Below, piece after piece: positions 7,539 to 14,889 of a stretch of 36,639 bases of DNA (position 1 is the first letter of the stretch; every line of letters starts with the position of its first letter). The position numbers and the translations under genes were made by a program. This DNA is from Acidobacteriaceae bacterium (GTDB lineage: Bacteria > Acidobacteriota > Terriglobia > Terriglobales > Acidobacteriaceae), in contig JASHRF010000022.1 in NCBI GenBank assembly GCA_030037545.1, positions 1 to 36,639 of the forward strand. The letters run 5' to 3'. The notes beneath the pieces were generated by a model. The model worked only from the letters and a program-made list of their open reading frames with translations. It was not told where the DNA came from and ran no database searches.

Positions 7539-8684
7539 ATGAGAAAGCTTGCTTTTGCTCCCGCATTTCCGTTTCTTGCCTTGTTGTTGCTTATCCCGGC
7601 ATCCGCCCAAACGCCGGCCACGATCGGCGGCGAAAAAATCATTACCCTCAATCGCGCGCCTGTGAGCAAAACCATGCCGGAGTTCACCTCTGTCACGCTC
7701 ATGCCCGGCCGCGGCATGGAACTGCTCTCGATCACCGCCAACTTCCCCGGCAAAGGCGAAGTGCCGGTGCTCGCCTCGCCCGGTCTGGCCTTAGCCGCCA
7801 AAATGCTCGACCAGCAGGATGACGCCAACGGCGACCTCAGCTACCGCATGGGTGCGGCGTTTCTGGTTCCCTATCCGAATCGCATTCGCGGCAAGCTCTC
7901 GCCAGACGGCAAGACCCTGACCACCTCCTGGCGCGGCCACCAGCTCACGCTGCCCGCCAACAACGTGGGCAAACTGCCCGGTGCCGAGCGCCACGCCATG
8001 CACGGCCTCATCCTCAAGGCCAAGGCCACCGATATTCGCGTGCTCTCGACGCCCGGCGGCGAACAGGCCAGCGGCGTGATTCGCGCCGGCAGCTTCGGCG
8101 GCCACTGGCTTTCCAAAACCGACCTCGTCATCACCATCACCCTCACCGCGCGGGCCGTGGACGCCTCGGTCGTGGCCCACAATATCGGCAATGAAGACGA
8201 GCCCATGGCTATCGGCTGGCATCCTTATTTCAACCTGCCCTCCGGCAATCGCGAGCAGGTTCGCGTCCATATTCCCGGCACGATGGTGGCCCAGGTGGAC
8301 AACTACGACAACGTCTTTCCCACCGGCAAGCTGGACCCCGTCGACAGCAGCCAGTACAACCTGCTGGCGCCCAACGGCATGCCGCTCGACAAGCACTTCT
8401 ACGATGACAACTGGAGCCATCTGCAGTGGAAGAACGACGCGGTGACGGTGAAGGTGATCGATCCCGCAGCGCGCTACGGCATGGAAATCGAAGGCCTCTC
8501 ACCCGATATCCAAACCATCCAGATGTACGCGCCCGTCGACAAGCAATTCGTGGCCATCGAAGACCAGTACAACTTCGCCGATCCCTTCGGCAAAGAATGG
8601 AACGGGATGGACACAGGAATGGTCACGCTCAAGCCCGGACAAAGCACCAAGTGGCAGGTGCGCCTGCACGTGTTTGTGCCCTAA
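7539..8684 (+). CDS. galM: Exported aldose 1-epimerase (mutarotase) family protein
   Basis: A 381-residue galactose-mutarotase-like beta-sandwich protein that interconverts alpha and beta anomers of sugars. The start at 7539 is supported by an AGGA 8 bases upstream and gives a signal peptide (MRKLAFAPAFPFLALLLLIPASAQ), so the enzyme acts outside the cytoplasm. Visible family features are PYPNRIRGKLSPDG (substrate-pocket Asn-Arg), HAMHGLILK (first catalytic His region), GWHPYFNLPSG (second His) and VAIEDQYNFADPF near the C-terminus, where the catalytic Glu is expected. It is divergent from blaI and may share that control region. Exported members may act on sugars released by extracellular polysaccharide breakdown. 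The family is certain; the preferred sugar is unknown. Confidence 0.92.
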   Translation: MRKLAFAPAFPFLALLLLIPASAQTPATIGGEKIITLNRAPVSKTMPEFTSVTLMPGRGMELLSITANFPGKGEVPVLASPGLALAAKMLDQQDDANGDLSYRMGAAFLVPYPNRIRGKLSPDGKTLTTSWRGHQLTLPANNVGKLPGAERHAMHGLILKAKATDIRVLSTPGGEQASGVIRAGSFGGHWLSKTDLVITITLTARAVDASVVAHNIGNEDEPMAIGWHPYFNLPSGNREQVRVHIPGTMVAQVDNYDNVFPTGKLDPVDSSQYNLLAPNGMPLDKHFYDDNWSHLQWKNDAVTVKVIDPAARYGMEIEGLSPDIQTIQMYAPVDKQFVAIEDQYNFADPFGKEWNGMDTGMVTLKPGQSTKWQVRLHVFVP

Positions 8685-8997
8685 GGCTCCATGCGCGTGT
8701 TGACCAAACCCGGCGGCCGAAACCTGCGCTGAACCTCAACGCTTAATGCTGAGCCTCAACGCTTTTACGTCCACGGACGCCGGCCTTTGCAGATTGGGAG
8801 TCCCGGGGGACGAAGGATAATAGCCCAGAACAAATCCGCGCCAGCGGATGCAGTCCTGGGTAGACGGCCAATGAAAGCTCTAGCCCCGTAGGGGCGACGG
8901 AGCCCGGGCGATCATTCCAAAAAGGCGGCTGCCCCATCCTTCCGCAGTCTCATCACGGAAGGGTGGGAGACCACGTCCCCAAATACACAAGAAGCCG
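8685..8997. repeat. Convergent intergenic region packed with short repeats
   Basis: 313 bp between two converging genes, with no gene. It holds a tandem direct repeat (TGAACCTCAACGCTT at 8731-8745 and TGAGCCTCAACGCTT at 8751-8765; 14 of 15 identical, period 20). It also holds a palindrome GCCCCGTAGGGGC at 8883-8895 and a hairpin with arms CCCCATCCTTCCG (8932-8944) and CGGAAGGGTGGG (8956-8967). The last two resemble repeat families seen in many acidobacterial contigs and could end transcription from both sides. Confidence 0.6.
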
Positions 8998-10197
8998 TTA
9001 GTGCTCCGGCAGCGGTGTCAGCTTGATCGTGCGCCCCGTCCGCGCCGACTCCCGCGCCGCATCCAGAATCTGCATCACCGTCACGTTCGTATCCAGCGCG
9101 CTCAGGTCGCCCTTGTCTTCCACCTTTCCTTGCAGCACGGCGGCCAGGTAATCGAGTGAATTATCCTCGGGCGCGGCCAGCGGCGCAGCGGTGATCAGTT
9201 TTTCCTGCGCATCATGCTGCAAGCGTATCCGCACCTGGTCCGCGCCCACCGTGATTACGTAACCGGTGGCGCCGTACACTTCCATATCTTTGACGTTGAA
9301 CGGCCAGTTCCACGAAGCCTGGATCACCGCCACCGCGTGCGGGTACTGGAGCACGATGGTCGCGTCGTCGTCCACGCGCGGGTAAATCTGCGGCTTGTCG
9401 TGGTTGGTCACGGCGGTCACGGTGAGCGGCGCTTCGCCGTGCATCAGCCAGGTCATCAGGCCTACGCCGTAGCAGCCGAAATCGTAGAGCGCGCCGGCCC
9501 CGTTCTCTGCCGGATCGGTGAGCCAGCCGAGGAACTCCGGCGGCACACCGATCTCCTTCGGTCCCTGGTGCCCGTCGTTCACCACCACCCGCCGCACCGG
9601 CCCCAGCTTGCCGCTCTCCAGCTCGTCATACGCAAAGCGATTGCTCGCGTACCAGGTGGTTTCGTAATTCACCAGCACGTGAATGTGGCGCGCGCGCGCA
9701 ACATTGCGAATAATCAGTGCGTCGGCGAGCGAAATGGTGAGCGGCTTCTCCACCATCACGTCGATGCCGTGCGCGGCCGCTTCTTCAATCACCTTGCGGT
9801 GACCTGCGATCGACGTATACACCAGCAGCGCCTGCGGATGCGTGGCCGCGACCATGGCTTCAGTGTCCGGAAAAAAGAGACTCTGCGCCAACCCGAAGCG
9901 CTGCGCATACTTCGCCCGCAGCGCCGCATCCGGCTCGGCAACGCCCACCAGATCCACGTTGGCATGCTCCGGCAGCGCGTGCAAAAATCCTTCCACGTGG
10001 CCGTGAACCAATCCCACAATGGCCACGCGCAGCGGCGCCGGCTGTGCGCCAAGCACACCGGGGACGAGAACCATCAGTGCGCCCAGCAGAATGGCAGGAA
10101 ACGAGCGCAAAAGGACGAAGGGTAGCCGTTCAGACGTATGCGCCCGCTGCGCGGAGCTACGATCTGCGCAGAATGAGCAGAGATTTTGGAGATTCAC
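8998..10197 (-). CDS. Gfo/Idh/MocA-family oxidoreductase, probably exported
   Basis: A 399-residue NAD(P)-dependent sugar/polyol oxidoreductase. The N-terminal Rossmann fold reads LRVAIVGLVHGHVEGFL (glycine motif altered to GLVHGH), followed by VGVAEPDAALR. The family's EKPLT motif (VMVEKPLTISLADA) is present, and the C-terminal alpha/beta domain contains GALYDFGCYGVGLMTWLMHG with the conserved D-G-x-Y/H-like region. A hydrophobic stretch (FPAILLGALMVLVPGVLGA) before the fold looks like a signal peptide. The GTG start at 10197 has GGAGGG about 10 bases upstream, but the first 29 residues look like translated repeat DNA. A TTG at 10110 would begin the protein right at a canonical signal peptide (MRSFPAILLGA...). 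It lies 59 bp behind the DsbD-like gene. Substrate unknown. Confidence 0.88.
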   Translation of the reverse strand: MNLQNLCSFCADRSSAQRAHTSERLPFVLLRSFPAILLGALMVLVPGVLGAQPAPLRVAIVGLVHGHVEGFLHALPEHANVDLVGVAEPDAALRAKYAQRFGLAQSLFFPDTEAMVAATHPQALLVYTSIAGHRKVIEEAAAHGIDVMVEKPLTISLADALIIRNVARARHIHVLVNYETTWYASNRFAYDELESGKLGPVRRVVVNDGHQGPKEIGVPPEFLGWLTDPAENGAGALYDFGCYGVGLMTWLMHGEAPLTVTAVTNHDKPQIYPRVDDDATIVLQYPHAVAVIQASWNWPFNVKDMEVYGATGYVITVGADQVRIRLQHDAQEKLITAAPLAAPEDNSLDYLAAVLQGKVEDKGDLSALDTNVTVMQILDAARESARTGRTIKLTPLPEH

Positions 10198-10256
10198 TTC
10201 GGATCAGCCCTCCAAGCGATTGTACGAGAGCAGCCGTCTGAAGTATGCAGGGCGAC

Positions 10257-10763
10257 CTATTTCCCAATCACGTCGATGGCCACGGTGATGGTCTTGGGCG
10301 GCATGCACTGCGTCTGGTTGCAGGCCTGGTAATGAAGCGCGCCTTTGACCAGATGATTGCCGGGCGCGGCCACCAGGCGCGTCTCGATGGTGAATTCTCC
10401 GGTGTATACGCTGAGCTTGGTCTCCGGATCGGCGGGCAGTGCGATGGTGATGCCCGCGGGGTAAATCGCGCTCTCAAGCCGCGCTCCGGCTCCCGCGGAA
10501 ATTGAAAATGTGGTCGGAATCAGATAATCGTCGCTGGGCGTGTGCGAGTTGATGTGCAGCCCCTGCGCCACGCGAAAGTGCAGCGTCACCGCGCTCGCTT
10601 TTCCCGCCGGCAGGTTCACCTGCTCGGGATAGAGATATTGCACCGCCTCCGCCTTGACCGCGGCGGAGCGCTGGGGCGCATTGGAGATGAATTGCGCATG
10701 CGCGCCGGCATTCATCAGCAGCGCCGCGACCCCAACCCCCGCAACCTTCCGCAAATCGATCAT
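10257..10763 (-). CDS. DsbD N-terminal (alpha) domain-like secreted protein
   Basis: 168 residues. The start at 10763 follows an AAGGA and gives a signal peptide (MIDLRKVAGVGVAALLMNAGAHA). The mature region matches the immunoglobulin-like periplasmic alpha domain of the thiol:disulfide interchange protein DsbD: LHFRVAQGLHINSHTP.DDYLIPTTFSI, and the paired cysteines in YQACNQTQCMPPKT (Cys148 and Cys153), the equivalent of the redox pair in nDsbD. The membrane (beta) and thioredoxin (gamma) domains of full DsbD are absent. The upstream gene encodes a membrane-anchored TlpA thioredoxin, so the two may form a thiol-redox pair in the periplasm. An earlier ATG at 10796 has no good ribosome-binding site. 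Family call is good, role inferred. Confidence 0.8.
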   Translation of the reverse strand: MIDLRKVAGVGVAALLMNAGAHAQFISNAPQRSAAVKAEAVQYLYPEQVNLPAGKASAVTLHFRVAQGLHINSHTPSDDYLIPTTFSISAGAGARLESAIYPAGITIALPADPETKLSVYTGEFTIETRLVAAPGNHLVKGALHYQACNQTQCMPPKTITVAIDVIGK

Positions 10764-10816
10764 CTTTTTTACATCCTTTTTCTCAAAGTCACCCATGCCA
10801 ATACTCGCACGCGCCA

Positions 10817-10851
10817 ACTGAGAACTGAAAACTGATCACTGACAACTGTCT
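10817..10851. repeat. Heptameric repeat array abutting the tlpA stop
   Basis: Five consecutive 7-nt units, each beginning ACTG: ACTGAGA, ACTGAAA, ACTGATC, ACTGACA, ACTGTCT. The array ends at 10851, one base before the tlpA stop codon complement (10852-10854). It is related to the heptad repeats at 16421-16497, 17744-17805 and 19074-19101. Confidence 0.8.
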
Positions 10852-11517
10852 CTATTCCGCCAGCGCCTTTTTGATATTGGCCTCGATGTCGCTCTCGGAA
10901 TTAATGCCCACCTGCGCCGCAATAATCTTGCCCTGGCGATCGACAAAGAACGAAGTGGGCAGATCGTCGAGCCCTCCATACGGCTTGCTGATGCTGTCGC
11001 CGTCGACCAGCACAGGATACGGCATCTTCTCCTGCTGCACGAATTTGGTCACGTCAGTTTTGTCCCTGGCCCAGGCCACGTCGCCGGGCTGGGCGTCGTC
11101 GCCTTCGGTATCGATGCCCAGCACTTCGAATCCCTGCGCCGCGTATTTATTGCGCAGCTCGACCAGCCAGGGCGTCTCGATTTTGCACGGACCGCACCAC
11201 GTGGCCCAGAAATTAATCAACAGCGCCTTGCCCCGGTAGCTGGCCAGCGAAATCTCTTTGCCCTCGAGATCGGGCAATGTGAAGGCCGGCGCCGCCGTGC
11301 CATCGAGCGCGGAAGTAGCCGGCGAAGCGCCCTCGGCATCGGGAACCAGCACCCCCTGCATGTCAGCTTCGCTCTGAAGCGCGGCTAGGGCCGCACGCCG
11401 GTCGGCCGTCTGCTGGCGGTACTCCCAGTTCGCCCAGCCGGCCCAGCCAAATACAGCCAGGAGAAATAGGACGGCGAAGAGCACAAGCGTATTGCGATGC
11501 ACGGGGAAGGACTTCAT
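10852..11517 (-). CDS. tlpA: Membrane-anchored TlpA/ResA-type thioredoxin-like protein
   Basis: A 221-residue thiol-disulfide oxidoreductase. A single N-terminal membrane segment (about 10-29) anchors it with the thioredoxin fold in the periplasm. The AhpC-TSA/Redoxin domain runs from about 73 to 220: AFTLPDLEGKEISLASYRGKALLINFWATWCGPC, with the active pair Cys108/Cys111 in WCGPC. The family's extra motif follows (VLGIDTEGDD), and DDLPTSFFVDRQGKI includes the cis-proline facing the active site. TlpA/ResA proteins reduce disulfides in envelope proteins, often cytochrome c apoproteins. The gene is 88 bp upstream of the DsbD-alpha-like gene, which may supply electrons or use the same partner. 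The residues around WCGPC allow no choice between ResA and TlpA roles. Confidence 0.92.
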   Translation of the reverse strand: MKSFPVHRNTLVLFAVLFLLAVFGWAGWANWEYRQQTADRRAALAALQSEADMQGVLVPDAEGASPATSALDGTAAPAFTLPDLEGKEISLASYRGKALLINFWATWCGPCKIETPWLVELRNKYAAQGFEVLGIDTEGDDAQPGDVAWARDKTDVTKFVQQEKMPYPVLVDGDSISKPYGGLDDLPTSFFVDRQGKIIAAQVGINSESDIEANIKKALAE

Positions 11518-11600
11518 ACCTCCATTGTACGGAAAAGCGCCCGCCGCTTCATGCGCGGTAGCTGACCCACTGCCCCTGCGCAGGATTTTCCCGGCCAGAT

Positions 11601-13439
11601 CTACCGTGCCGCGCGCGTCTTGGAGTTCTTGGTCGGCTTGCGCCCCACCTTGCGGTGTGCGCGTTCGCGCACCCGGGCGCCATCGGCCTCCAGGTCGAAA
11701 GCTGCGTTCACCAGCGCGATATGCGAAAACGCCTGCGGAAAATTTCCCACCATGCGGTGGTGTTGGGGGTCAAATTCCTCGCTGAGCAGGCCCACATCGT
11801 TGCGCAGCTTGAGCAGCTTGTCAAACAGCGCCTGCGCGTCCCGCTTGCGGCCGATGGCCTTGAGGCTGGAAACCATCCAGAAGCTGCAGGCCAGGAAAAC
11901 GCCCTCGCCGGGCGGCAGGCCGTCAGGCACCTTCGAGGTGTCGTAGCGGAGCACGTAACCGTCCGGCATAAGCTCGCGCTCGATGGCTTCCACTGTCCCC
12001 TTGACGCGCGCATCGGTGCCAGGCAGGAAACCCACCACCGGCATAAGCAGCAGCGATGCGTCAAGTTGCTCGGAGCCATAGGCCTGCGTAAAGCTGTTCT
12101 TCTGCCGGTTGAAGGCGCGCGCGCAGATTTCGGAATGAATGGCCGCGCGGATGGTCTTCCATTTTTCCAGCGGCGCGGCGAATTTGAGCTGCTCGGCGAG
12201 CATGACGGCGCGGTCAAAAGCTACCCATACCATCATCTTGGAATAGGTGAATTGCTCACGGCCCCCGCGCGTTTCCCAGATGCCTTCGTCAGGGTCCTGC
12301 CAGATGGTTTCCAGGTGGTTGAGGAGCAGGCACAGCACCCGGAATTCGTCTTCCGAGTGGCCGCGCAGCCCGTGCTGCGCGTGGAAGAAGGAGTCCAGCA
12401 TCTCGCCGTAAATGTCAAGCTGCACCTGCTGAGCGGCGGCGTTGCCCACGCGCACGGGCTTGGAGTTTTCGTAGCCGCTGAGCCAACCGATTTCGCTCTC
12501 GGTCAGGCGCTGCTCGCCCTTGATGCCGTACATGATCTGCGCTTCGCCAGGGCTGCCGCCCAGGGCGCGCAAGAGCCAGTTCTGCCACGCTTCGGCTTCC
12601 TCAAAATGCCCGCCATTTATCAACGCCAGCAGTGTGAACGTGGAGTCGCGCAACCAGCAGTAACGGTAATCCCAGTTGCGGCTGCCGCCAATCCGCTCCG
12701 GCAACGAGGTGGTGGCCGCGGCCACAATGCCGCCGGTGGGCCGGAAGGTCATGGCCTTGAGCGCGATCAGAGAGGACTCTATCGCATCGCGATATTTGCC
12801 TTTGTACTTGAGGCGGCCGCTGAAGTTGTTCCAGATGCGCAGGGTGTCGTTGAGCGCCCGCTTGTAGTCGATCTTCTTGGGGTCAGGCTCCCACGACGAG
12901 CCGTAGGTGAGCGTGAACCATACCCGCTCTCCCTTGCGCACGGTAAACTCGGCCACCGTTCTCAGGTTTTCGCCGTGTACCGGAACCGACGCATGCAGAA
13001 TGGCAAGGTTGGGTCCGGCCACCGCGCGGATGCCGTCGCGCGTGGCCGTCACCCAGGGCACCGCGTGGCCGTAAGCGAAACGCAGGGCCAGTTCCATGCG
13101 CATGCGCACCGCCCCGCGCACGCCTTCCACAATGCGCACCACGTCGGAGTGCGTGCCCCGGGGCGGCATGAAGTCAATGAGCCGCACCACGCCTCCGGGA
13201 CGCTCGAAGTTGGTTTCGAGAATCAGCGTGTGATCGCGATAACGTCGCGAGCTGCGCCCGTTTTTCTCGAGTGGAGCAATTTTCCAGAAACCGTTGTCTT
13301 CGCTTCCAAGCAGCGAGGCAAAACAGGCTTCAGAGGAAAAATCGGGCCAGCAGAGCCAGTCGATGCAGCCGTTGCGGTCTACCAGCGCCGCCGTTTCCAT
13401 GTCGCCGATGAGCGCGTAATCTTCGATTTTTTGAGCCAT
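11601..13439 (-). CDS. Glycoside hydrolase family 15 protein (glucoamylase/trehalase-like)
   Basis: A 612-residue GH15 enzyme. The N-terminal beta-sandwich domain begins with the typical IEDYALIGDMETAALVDRNGCIDWLCWPDFSSEACFASLLG. The (alpha/alpha)6 barrel begins near residue 255 with RIGGSRNWDYRYCWLRDSTFTLLAL. Catalytic-site signatures are the WLSGYENSKPVRVGNAAAQQVQLDIYGE stretch and PDEGIWETRGGREQFTYSKMMVWVAFDRAV, whose Glu (GIWE) is the expected general acid. There is no signal peptide, so it is cytoplasmic. Bacterial members of this shape act as trehalases or alpha-glucosidases on small glucans. It belongs to the leftward cluster behind the SDR gene, but a MITE-like repeat sits between them. 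The C-terminus is basic (HRKVGRKPTKNSKTRAAR). No strong ribosome-binding site is visible at 13439. Confidence 0.93.
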   Translation of the reverse strand: MAQKIEDYALIGDMETAALVDRNGCIDWLCWPDFSSEACFASLLGSEDNGFWKIAPLEKNGRSSRRYRDHTLILETNFERPGGVVRLIDFMPPRGTHSDVVRIVEGVRGAVRMRMELALRFAYGHAVPWVTATRDGIRAVAGPNLAILHASVPVHGENLRTVAEFTVRKGERVWFTLTYGSSWEPDPKKIDYKRALNDTLRIWNNFSGRLKYKGKYRDAIESSLIALKAMTFRPTGGIVAAATTSLPERIGGSRNWDYRYCWLRDSTFTLLALINGGHFEEAEAWQNWLLRALGGSPGEAQIMYGIKGEQRLTESEIGWLSGYENSKPVRVGNAAAQQVQLDIYGEMLDSFFHAQHGLRGHSEDEFRVLCLLLNHLETIWQDPDEGIWETRGGREQFTYSKMMVWVAFDRAVMLAEQLKFAAPLEKWKTIRAAIHSEICARAFNRQKNSFTQAYGSEQLDASLLLMPVVGFLPGTDARVKGTVEAIERELMPDGYVLRYDTSKVPDGLPPGEGVFLACSFWMVSSLKAIGRKRDAQALFDKLLKLRNDVGLLSEEFDPQHHRMVGNFPQAFSHIALVNAAFDLEADGARVRERAHRKVGRKPTKNSKTRAAR

Positions 13440-13465
13440 AGACCGGTTAGAAGTCAGTTCGAGAT

Positions 13466-13588
13466 TAGAAGCTGTTTCATAATCCTGTTTTGAAAAGACA
13501 CGGCTCCAGCCGTGCCAATAAGTTCCCCAAAAACGTGAGGCTTTAGCCCCTGAGGGACGATGACAGACGGGTTATGGAGCCACTTCTA
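13466..13588. repeat. MITE-like palindromic element, copy 1
   Basis: About 123 bp, bounded by TAGAAG (13466-13471) and CTTCTA (13583-13588). The outer ~19 bp of each end form imperfect terminal inverted repeats. Inside are two palindromes: CACGGCTCCAGCCGTG, and GAGGCTTTAGCCCC followed by TGAGGGACGATGACAGACGG. It is about 90% identical by eye to the element at 25474-25598, in the same orientation. It carries no gene and lies between the SDR stop and the GH15 start. Confidence 0.85.
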
Positions 13589-13602
13589 GTGATTGCCCTT
13601 TC

Positions 13603-14373
13603 TTATTGCTCGTGGTAACTGCGCATCAATCCGCCATCCATCACGAACGTGGCGCCGGTCACGTACGCGGCGGCGTCGGAAACCAGAAACGCCACCAGAC
13701 CGGCCACATCTTCCGGCGTGCCCATCCGGCCCAGCGGAATGTTCTTGAGCAGCGCATCGAGCTTGGGTTTGTCTTCAAGCAGCGCGGTGTTGATGGGCGT
13801 AGCGATGGCGCCCGGCGCCACGTTGTTCACCGTGATGCCCAGCGGTCCCAGCTCCACGGCCAGGTCGCGCATCAACATGCGCAGCCCGCCCTTGCTGCAG
13901 CAGTAGGTGGAGAAGCCTGGAAATGCCATGTCTTCGTGCACCGAACTGATGTTCACAATGTGCCCCGTGCGTTTCGCGCTCCGCAGCCTCCGGACAAATT
14001 GTTGAGTGAGAAAGAACGGCCCGCGCAGATTGACGTTCATGATCCTGTCGTAGTCGGCTTCCTGCGTATCCCAGAACGCAGCTTTATGTTCCATTCCGGC
14101 ATTGTTGACGAGAATGTCGGCGGAGCCGAATTTCGTCCACGCCGCGTCCACCAGCTTGCGCATATCGTCGCAGCGCGTAATGTCGGCGAGCACGATCTCG
14201 CTCTCGCCGCCTGCCTGCTGAATCGCGCGCTGGGTTTCCTCGGCGCCGGCGGCACTGCCCACGTAATCGACAATGACTTTGACGCCTTCGCCGCCCAGCC
14301 GCTTCGCAATACCCTGGCCGATGCCTGAGCCTGCCCCGGTCACAATGGCGACCTTGCCCCTCAAACCCTCCAT
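13603..14373 (-). CDS. Short-chain dehydrogenase/reductase (glucose 1-dehydrogenase-like)
   Basis: A 256-residue classical SDR. The cofactor motif is TGAGSGIG (about 11-18), NNAG follows at about 89-92, and the catalytic Ser-Tyr-Lys set is seen in HIVNISSVHEDMAFPGFSTYCCSKGGL. The C-terminal GRMGTPEDVAGLVAFLVSDAAAYVTGATFVMDGG is typical of the glucose 1-dehydrogenase/3-oxoacyl-ACP reductase-like group. An Asp after the second strand (VIVDYVGS) leaves cofactor choice open. ATG 14373 is preferred over GTG 14379 because GGAGGG lies 5-6 bases before it. The gene precedes GH15 in the same direction, so a sugar substrate is plausible but not shown. Confidence 0.92.
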   Translation of the reverse strand: MEGLRGKVAIVTGAGSGIGQGIAKRLGGEGVKVIVDYVGSAAGAEETQRAIQQAGGESEIVLADITRCDDMRKLVDAAWTKFGSADILVNNAGMEHKAAFWDTQEADYDRIMNVNLRGPFFLTQQFVRRLRSAKRTGHIVNISSVHEDMAFPGFSTYCCSKGGLRMLMRDLAVELGPLGITVNNVAPGAIATPINTALLEDKPKLDALLKNIPLGRMGTPEDVAGLVAFLVSDAAAYVTGATFVMDGGLMRSYHEQ

Positions 14374-14573
14374 TTGCACCCTCCAGCGGCCGCGGTTGCC
14401 CGCCCAAGTTCCCTTCTCTGCTTGGATGCAAAACCCTTGCGATGGTGAGATCCAGGCGGCCGGTTGCTTTTGCGTTTCGCCCCATCGCCGAAGAGGATGA
14501 CGCCAGTCGCGCCGCGCGGTTGCGCCGGCGGCCTGGCATCAGACAATCATTCTCCCTGGAGCCGGCGTCGAGC

Positions 14574-14786
14574 GTGTACAGCCGCACGCAAAACGATAAC
14601 GGCAGTTTCAACATCCGCTGTCTCGATTGCCTCATGACCATCGCTTCCTGCGTGGAGAACGAACAGGAACTCGAATGGCTGGAGCGCCGCCACATTTGCC
14701 CGGAGAAGGCGCTTTACGAGCTCCAGCCCCGTGATCGCACGCACGAGAACGGCGCCCGCAACCCAGCCCTTAGACCGCCTGGTTAG
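14574..14786 (+). CDS. Small conserved cysteine-containing protein
   Basis: A 70-residue hypothetical protein from GTG 14574, with GGAG 12 bases upstream; the frame stays open to an ATG at 14442, which would add 44 arginine-rich residues of non-coding character. The core reads NGSFNIRCLDCLMTIAS.VE followed by ELEWLERRHICPEKAL. The CxxC...C arrangement (RCLDCL, HICPEK) suggests a small metal-binding or zinc-ribbon-like unit of a type I have seen as hypothetical proteins in acidobacteria. It runs convergently into the Rieske gene, with twin hairpins between. No function can be assigned. Start and reality are moderately supported. Confidence 0.5.
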   Translation: MYSRTQNDNGSFNIRCLDCLMTIASCVENEQELEWLERRHICPEKALYELQPRDRTHENGARNPALRPPG

Positions 14787-14807
14787 GAAACGGCACGAAA
14801 TAGCAGC

Positions 14808-14849
14808 GCCGGTCTCCAGACCGGCTGTCGTGCGGGTCTCCTGACCCGC
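14808..14849. terminator. Twin hairpin in convergent intergenic region
   Basis: Two consecutive palindromes: GCCGGTCTCCAGACCGGC (14808-14825) and GCGGGTCTCCTGACCCGC (14832-14849), sharing the centre GGTCTCC.GACC. They lie between the small protein (ends 14786) and the Rieske gene (ends 14890). They probably stop transcription from both directions or belong to an interspersed repeat family. Confidence 0.6.
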
Positions 14850-14889
14850 TCCTGTCCCCGAGCGATCACCGAACTACGCGGGCACGGTG

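Noticed and set aside
11655..13493. 612-codon open frame on the plus strand
   Set aside because: It is exactly antisense to the GH15 gene; its translation has His/Gln/Arg-rich composition without family motifs, an effect of GC-rich codon use on the opposite strand.
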